Positions 57,665-64,000 of a DNA stretch of 64,000 nucleotides are shown here, in pieces. The stretch's first letter is position 1; each line of letters starts with the position of its first letter. The notes below the pieces were generated by a model. That model was given only the letters and a program-made list of their open reading frames with translations. It was not told where the DNA came from and searched no databases. The DNA comes from Heterotrichella gracilis (taxonomy: Eukaryota; Sar; Xanthophyceae; Tribonematales; Xanthonemataceae), in NCBI GenBank assembly GCA_032358255.1, contig JAULBX010013762.1:33850-97849 (forward strand), in the 5' to 3' direction. The position numbers were made by a program, and so were the translations under genes.

Positions 57665-59643
57665 CCTGCAAGCAACCCCCACGGTTTTAACCCAACAGGT
57701 GCATGGTGACATATATGCATGCGTTGTGATGATGAGTGCTAACGGTGCTGCTGAGATACAGACACGAAGATTTCAGAGTCTGAAGAGGATTTGTCAAGCT
57801 GTCCTGGCAAATATACAGCGAAAACTGCTCCAGTTTTATTATCAATCTCATACATTTGCAAACGGTGCAGCAGACAATGCCCGGCAAGGCAAAACTGCAC
57901 ACCGATCCCTACAGCTGGGAAACATGTTACTGGTTAAAGGTGGCGCCAGCAGCTCTTACCTTGAGCCCTTTCGCAATAACCTCGAGGCTGTTTGAAATGG
58001 GCAAGTTTCGAGTGGGCAACAAGAGTGGAGACCACCAAGAGGAAGCCTACCGTGATACGCTGCAACGGTGAAGGAAAACCCAGTTACGCTTGAAGTCAAC
58101 TGCGGTTCTGAAGTTGCCCATGTTCTGCGGTGGTTCAAAAGCATTTGTAAAAGATTGAACTTCAAGCGGGCCGCCGTCCATCTACCGGTGGGCTGGCGGG
58201 GTTGCTGCGGGACCGCCGTTGCAATGCTTTTTAATTGCTGGGTACTTTCAAATTATTAGTGGAAAGTTTGCACACTTGAGAGCTCTGTAAACCTTGAAAC
58301 AGTCAGACGTATCTCTGGCCGATGACGGCTTGGAACGCCTTTTGTTTGTTTGTTTGTATCTCTGGCCATCAAGCCTGCAAATTTGCATGTACACGCCATG
58401 CCATTGCTCGCCCATGCCATGGCGCTTGCGACGTGATGCGTCAACCACAAAGTTACACGGGTAGAGAAGTGGTGATGTGAAATGATGATGTGTCCTTGGC
58501 ATGTGCAGGTAAACTTCAGATGTGTGATGTGTGTGGCCGCCACCTACAACTGGTGCACCTTCACTGAAGGTGCCTATGAAACCCTTCCTAGGTCGGGGTA
58601 AGCTGAAACCCTAAACCGCAACGCCGGATACCATGCATGGCACTCCACCATAAAATCGAAGGGGGTATATATGTGCATGAGACTGCCAAGCACTACGGTG
58701 GTACTATGCCACCGAAAAAAATTGACTTCATATAACACTGGTAGATCGCTTACTGTGCCGTACATGCGGTGATGAAACATCAACAATGGTTGGTGACCAG
58801 GCTTGCAAGCGAGGTACCAGAATATGATAAAACACTCAACCGAACTCGATTCAAACGCATGAATGGAAATAAAAATCTGATGCACAAACAGGCATGTACT
58901 ACAGTCTTCTGATATAATCGCCCAGGACTGGGAATGGGACCATTTCTATCCAGCGGTTCATGCAAACCCCCCATCCACACAGAGGCACATGGACGACTCA
59001 TTACGCAAGTACATAATATTCACCTTAACTTGAATAGTATGGCTAAACACCTGCTGATAGTAACATTCGTTCCATTTGGCAACAATCCCCCTGCCAGTCC
59101 AACATGCATTCTGGAGTGGATGCAACCACCATTTTTGGTAAATTCGGCCACGTTTCAGCTCCCAAAACACTCTGGCCTTTTTCAAACAGTATGTGCTCCT
59201 CATCCTTGAACTGCACCCATGATGGTTCGAAAGTGGTAGCAAAACACTGCAAATGCCCCTGCTCATGTGCGCGATACTTGACACCCCTTGCAACCTCCCG
59301 TGCGCTGCCTCATTTGGTAAACTTATGGAGAGGTCTCCTTTTGACAATGGAGGGTGTCAAAACTCTTAACTGAATTCGAGCCACGACTTGACTTTGGCTA
59401 AAGGCTGCCAGCCAGTGGCTGCAAACCCATCACTGCTCCCTAGGGTTTGTACCCTAAACCTTAAACCCTAAATACATGCCCCGCACCCTTGTGGAAGCTG
59501 CACCACCCAGCGCCATCCACCCTGCCCCCCCAATGCTCAGCGCCCCACCCATCCGCACGTCAAGAGCGACCACAAGGTTCCCTGGTGCCTGGTGATGCTC
59601 ATGATGCTCTTGTCACTCCATCATGTACCCTGATTTAGCCCCT
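57665..59643. other. Interval between CSNAP-like gene and the TKL kinase
   Basis: About 2 kb with no recognised coding sequence. A (TTTG)n run lies near 58338-58355 and a telomere-motif cluster near 59452-59475. It must include the promoter of the small acidic protein and the 3' UTR of the kinase. Confidence 0.4.
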
Positions 59644-62600
59644 TCAGCGGAAGAAAGGGCTGGCTGCTGACCTGTCACTGCTCCCATACCTGCCCTGCAC
59701 CCCACTGGAAGTGGAGGTGGGCGGGGAAACACTCCTCACTGCCCCACCACCCAGCCCCGCACCACCCACACCCCCGCCGCTCATCGCCCCGCGCAGGTTG
59801 CCGTCCGTGGCCTCCGACACCGAATCCTTCATATCACTGCTCCCCAGGTCAGGTCGACCCAGTGACAGGCCCCCGCTGGGCGGGTTGCTGGTACTTGCCC
59901 GACTGCCCGACCCCAGTACCATGTGGGAGACATCAGATTCGGAGATGCTTGCCCGCACCCCTGTGAGCTGTTCGATGATTTCCTTGGCTGAGGGGCGCAG
60001 GTTGGGGTCCTGGAGCATGCAGCGGGTGATGAGGTCTGCCACCTCCTGGGGGCACTCGGCGGGCACGCTGCAACACCATGGTGGGAGCGATAGTGTCAGT
60101 GCAAAGTACCTACGATCATGAAGTTGGGTGCTGTACACTTTTGAGGGGCGGGGTGTTACAACACACGCTGCAGCACATGGAGGCGTTATAGCCTATAATC
60201 ATGAAGTTCGGTGCTGCAATCCTTTTTTGCACGTCCGCGCAACAAATCACCTTTCACCAGAAAACAGCCAGATTTTCCTTCTCTGTAATCTCCATCACCA
60301 CCACGACCTCCCCACCACCACCCCCTCCTCACCTTGGCAGCCGCATGTTGCCCCTCTGCGGTATTCCCCCTGTAGCCAGCTCCCACAGCACCACCCCATA
60401 GCTGTACACGTCAGCGCGCACAGTCACCTTCTCACCCACAAACAGCTCGGGCGCAGCCCACGCAAATGTCCCTGGGATGTGGGGATTAGTAACATTGCTA
60501 TATAAAAAAATGTCCGGATCAGATTTATTAGATTCGCCTAGGAGACTGCTGATCAATAACCAAGCAGTACTGTATAAGAGACGTCAGTCCAGCCAAGCAA
60601 TGGAATCTGTTCAGCATTAACAGAGGCTTTACAAGTCACGCATGGTGCTATCACAGCTTGCATGCACCTTCCTACCAAACGCACACCGCCACATGTCATG
60701 AGCTCGTGCGCCTGGTGGGAAGGTCGATCCACAGCTGAGACCGTACCATGCATGCCTAGTACAGCTTGTGTCAAAGCTAAACAGATGCCATTCCTTTGCC
60801 GCACAGATTTGTTACAAAAATACATAATACATATACAAACAATGCTGGTATGAACACAGCGATATTACAACAAATGCTTATTAGCCTGCAAACACCACAA
60901 ATTTTCCTGAGGCGTTTGGACTGCACTCAATTAATGAGGGCCAATTACACGCGCATGGCCACGCACCAATGGGTATGGTTTGCGACAGGTACTTGTTGTT
61001 GAACATGCGCGCCAGGCCCACGTCGCCAATCTTGGCAGTACCAGACCCCGTGAGCAGGATGTTTGAGGACTTGAGGTCAAAGTGGATCAGCTTCTTGGCA
61101 GTGTGGAGGTAGTTGAGGCCACGGGCCACGTCGATTGCCACCTGGCGGCCCCTGAGTGTGGCACAACAGCTTAGGGTTTAGGGTTCAGGTTGAAATTCAA
61201 GGGCTCACAAGCTGTGGCACAGGCAGGGGAGGTATTTTAGGACTGGGGTCCAGAATCCAAGGTCCAGGGGCCAAAAGGCTGCGCATGCATTTTGACGACC
61301 TGATGCCAGGGGTTGCTAGGTCAATAATGACTACGGCCACAGGAATTGCCCTAACGTCTCTCCCACTTTGAGGGTCAGATGACATCCTGTTGCTGATACA
61401 ACCTAGAGGGCCAGTTCAACTATCCTGCAAAAGGGGATACCAGTTCCGCAGCACTCTAAATGGCTTTCTTGCTACCTCATACGCGCACAGGACATTGAAT
61501 CCGCAATGTTGAACATGTTCCATCCCATGCGCAGCATGATGCGTAGGGTCTAGGGTTTCCCTTACTTGTTGTACCACTGGAACTCGCCCTGGCCCTGCTC
61601 CGCCCCCTCCTCCCCTTTCAGTGCATGGTACAGATCCCCCCCTTCCATGAACTCAGTTACCAGAACCACAGTCTCGGGACCCTGGATAATCCCCAGATAC
61701 TGCACGATGTTGGGGTGCGCAAGCGCCTTGAGGATCTCGATTTCTTGCATGAACTCCACCCGCACCCTCTCATCGGTGGCATTTTTGAAGACCTTGATTG
61801 CGATGGGGTCGACCCCATCCCGCAGTGCCTTGTACACCTGGATAGCAAGGGGGTTGCAGTCAGGTGTAATGAATTGTGATTGGGTGTGATCAGGGTATTT
61901 ATTGTGTTATTTTGGAATGAACTCCACCCTGACCCTTTCATCGGTGGCATTTTTGAAAACTTTGATTGCAATGGGGTCCACTCCGTCCCGATGCGCCTTG
62001 TACACCTGGACAACAAGGGGTGACAATCAGGTGTAATCAGTACTGTAATTGGGTGTGATCAGGGTTCTTATTGCGGGGGGTTTTGATGAAATTTTACCCT
62101 GACCCTCTCATCAGTGGCGATTTTCAAGTCCTTGTTATCCATTGTAATCAGCTGTAATCAGTTGTAATTAAGGTAATCAGTGCCTTGTGGTTCTTGATTT
62201 CTTGCTTGAACTCCACCCTGACCCTCTTGTTGGTGGCGTTTTGTAAACTATGATTGCGATGGGGGCGACTCCATCCCGCAGCGCCTTGTACACCTGGATA
62301 TCAGAGGTTGGCAATCAGGTGTAATCAGTGTTGTAATTGGGTGTAGTTAGGGTTTTTATTGCGTTTATTTTGGATGAAATCCACCCTGACCCTCTCATCA
62401 GTGGCCTTTTTGAAGACCTTTGTTATTCATTGCGATGGGGTCGACTCCATCCCGCAGTGCCTTGTACACCTGGAGATCAGGAGGGTGACAATCAGCTGAA
62501 ACCACTTGTGATTGGGTGTACACATAACCAGGGCTTTGTGTAACATATCTTTCAATAGCACGGTTTAAACTCTGGGCAGTGCACACGCATGTGGGGACGA

Positions 62601-63670
62601 TAGCCATATGGGGCATAGCGTAGCCACTGAGTGCGTCTAATGGACTCCTGCCAGGTGTGGTAGGATATGTACCGCATCCCGCTTCCCCCCACTCGCAGGC
62701 TGCAGGACATGCAGTTTGACACCCCTTCATTGCCAACCTTGCTGCCCCCCTGATAGGGCTGCTGGGGCTTGCCGCAGCGGAGCTCTCAAGGAGGAAACCA
62801 GGCAGGCCATGAGACGGTGACAAAACGCAAGTCCTGCAGCCTGTACGTGGGGGCAGCGGGAGACGGCACACAACCTACCACACCTGGCGGGTGCCCATTC
62901 TATGGCGCCGCTTAACCCCAACCCTGACCCCTAAATATAAAACCCTATGACCTACCTCTCCGAACGCCCCCTTGCCCAGCAGCCGGTCCGTCCCATCTGG
63001 TCGCTTGCAAACCCCAACCCCTAGCTTATTAACCCCAAGCCCTACCTCTCCAGATGGCCCCTTGCCCAGCAGCCTGTCCGTCCCGACTGGCCGCCTTCAA
63101 ATCCCACCCCTGGACAAAACCCTACGCCCTACCTCTCCAAACGCCCCCTTTCCCAGCAGCCAGTCCGTCCCATCTGGGCGCTTGCAGATGGTGATGTCCT
63201 TGAGATCAATGGAGTCAAGGGCAAGGGCTTCAGAGATGCTGCCGCGGGGCTGAAAGCAGAGGGAGGGGGTGAGTACTTTTGCAAATAAACACCTTTGAGG
63301 TTGTATGAAATATGGTGTGTTAACCTTTCTATGGAAATGCTACCAGCAACTGAGTTACAGGACAAGTTGGGGTGCCACTAGGTGGGTGGTTAAGTAGTTG
63401 AAAGCAGGCCCGGTGACACTGTGTGAAGGTTAATGTTTGGGGTTTACAGGTGATGTCCTTGGGGTCAAGAGTAAAGGGTTCGCCCTAAATCCTAAGTTTG
63501 AAGCCCTGAAATGGCGTTTCTGTGCAGGCTAGTGTGCAGCGCCCACTCACCTTGCCCCCTGACCTGCTTGTGTTAACTTGGGAGGAGGGCGTGGTGGTGC
63601 TGCCCTTGCGCACAAGCATGGCCCAGGGGTTTAAGGCGCCAGGGGAGTCGTACAGCCCACCGCTGCCGTG
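59644..63670 (-). CDS. TKL/Raf-like protein kinase, C-terminal part
   Basis: Ser/Thr-type kinase domain of the plant Raf-like group. Exons on minus: 63551-63670, 63133-63249, 61566-61837, 60967-61151, 60333-60471, 59644-60067, all in phase, giving 418 residues; earlier exons lie beyond 64000. Motifs: P-loop [18 protein letters not shown]-type lysine in PIAIKVFKN, alphaC Glu in [20 protein letters not shown], catalytic loop [13 protein letters not shown] (HFD instead of HRD), [10 protein letters not shown] (DVG instead of DFG), [10 protein letters not shown] and [19 protein letters not shown], then [18 protein letters not shown] and DVG variants are common in algal TKL kinases, so activity is likely. 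The C-terminal ~100 residues are Ser/Gly-rich. Stop TGA. The N-terminal regulatory part is unseen, so no pathway can be assigned. Confidence 0.88.
61870..62485 (-). repeat. Extra acceptor-side copies of the kinase exon 61566-61837
   Basis: The exon start (coding for [20 protein letters not shown] and the following ERVRVEF) recurs at about 61925-62006, 62200-62293 and 62350-62470; a remnant lies near 62085-62125. Each full copy has a CCTTGTACACCTGG block, that is, a minus-strand CAG acceptor. Only the copy ending at 61837 continues into the full exon. Confidence 0.85.
62950..63085 (-). repeat. Two downstream copies of the P-loop exon 3' end
   Basis: The end of exon 63133-63249 with its donor (coding for [17 protein letters not shown]) is repeated at about 62953-63004 and, as [17 protein letters not shown], at about 63041-63090. 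Each unit is joined by AACCCC/CCCTA filler. The copy at 62953 keeps an intact glycine loop. Confidence 0.85.
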
Positions 63671-63921
63671 CTGCAAGCGGGGAAATGGGGAGGGGGTAGT
63701 CAGGAGGGTACTCAAGGCCTTTGTGTATGTGTACAGCTACCAACCCCAAGTAGCTGCCGTGCACAGTGCCTGACGTGAAATCTTGGCAATGGCCATCCCA
63801 CAATTGTAGTGCATTGTACTTTGTAAATACAAATCAGGTAAAATGTTTTTTGGACTTTTTGATTGCATTGACTATAAGAAAACGCGGCAATGCATTATCT
63901 CCAATGTTTTGAAGCAGTAAA

Positions 63922-64000
<79 letters not shown>
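63671..64000. repeat. Kinase upstream intron ending in a (CA)n microsatellite
   Basis: From 63924 to the window end the sequence is an uninterrupted CA dinucleotide run (77 bp and continuing). 63671-63923 looks like intron; no exon is recognised. Confidence 0.85.

Noticed and set aside
60961-61151. Pseudokinase because of HFD and DVG
   Set aside because: The catalytic Asp of HFD, the Asn of KSSN and the metal-binding Asp of DVG are all present, and these variants are common in algal TKL kinases.
1-64000. tRNA, rRNA or snRNA genes
   Set aside because: I found no convincing A/B boxes, cloverleaf or rRNA-like sequence by eye; a covariance-model scan would be decisive.

Overview
This window is nuclear DNA from a eukaryote, almost certainly a GC-rich green alga (Chlorophyta). 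The genes have many short exons with canonical GT/AG introns. The polyadenylation signals that fit are the green-algal TGTAA type. The gene set is plant-like: a SOS1-type Na+/H+ antiporter with a cyclic-nucleotide-binding tail, an OSCA/CSC1 channel, an ABA3/MOCOS-type Moco sulfurase, a mitotic cyclin with plant-like motifs, and a Raf-like kinase whose catalytic loop reads HFD. Short Arabidopsis-type telomere motifs (CCCTAAA) are scattered through most introns. I cannot name the species.

Layout, left to right. (1) 866-6988, minus: molybdenum cofactor sulfurase; its last exons lie off the left edge. (2) 7604-17328, plus: OSCA/CSC1-like channel, 19 exons, with a 100-N assembly gap inside exon 7. 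It is head-to-head with the sulfurase. (3) 17600-24740: a repeat-rich interval with a ~700 bp direct repeat at each end. It encloses an eight-exon fungal-type (FunK1-like) protein kinase whose frame is broken by one TAA just before the catalytic loop. (4) 24809-39370, plus: a 26-exon SOS1-like antiporter of about 1,528 residues. (5) 41479-43871, minus: an alginate-lyase-fold polysaccharide lyase with two apparent frameshifts. (6) 44786-46712, plus: B-type cyclin. (7) 47466-54265, minus: 15-exon class II histone deacetylase with a long N-terminal extension. (8) 56307-57404 and 57455-57664, minus: a PWWP-domain protein and, 50 nt upstream on the same strand, a 69-residue acidic protein resembling CSNAP/SMAP1; they look like a two-cistron transcript. 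(9) 59644-63670, minus: the C-terminal 418 residues of a TKL/Raf-like kinase that runs off the right edge into a CA microsatellite.

The most striking property is architectural. In nearly every multi-exon gene, fragments of an exon end, together with its splice site, are repeated in the adjacent intron, head-to-tail and in the same orientation. The junctions are very often CCCTAAA-like filler. In some places this makes small arrays of splice acceptors or donors (a 61-bp acceptor unit four times at 15096-15293; four donors at 31046-31144; the kinase P-loop exon end three times). One HDAC copy is an in-frame 69-nt cassette that differs from its parent only at synonymous sites. Two truncated LINE 3' ends, several hairpins and microsatellites complete the repeat content.

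Exon models below were assembled by hand from reading-frame, phase and splice-site consistency. Seven plus-strand or fully contained models sum to a multiple of three: OSCA if the gap is taken as zero length, SOS1, cyclin, HDAC, the FunK1-like gene from exon 1 as given, and the two single-exon genes. Start codons of the sulfurase, the lyase and the FunK1-like gene are the least certain points.
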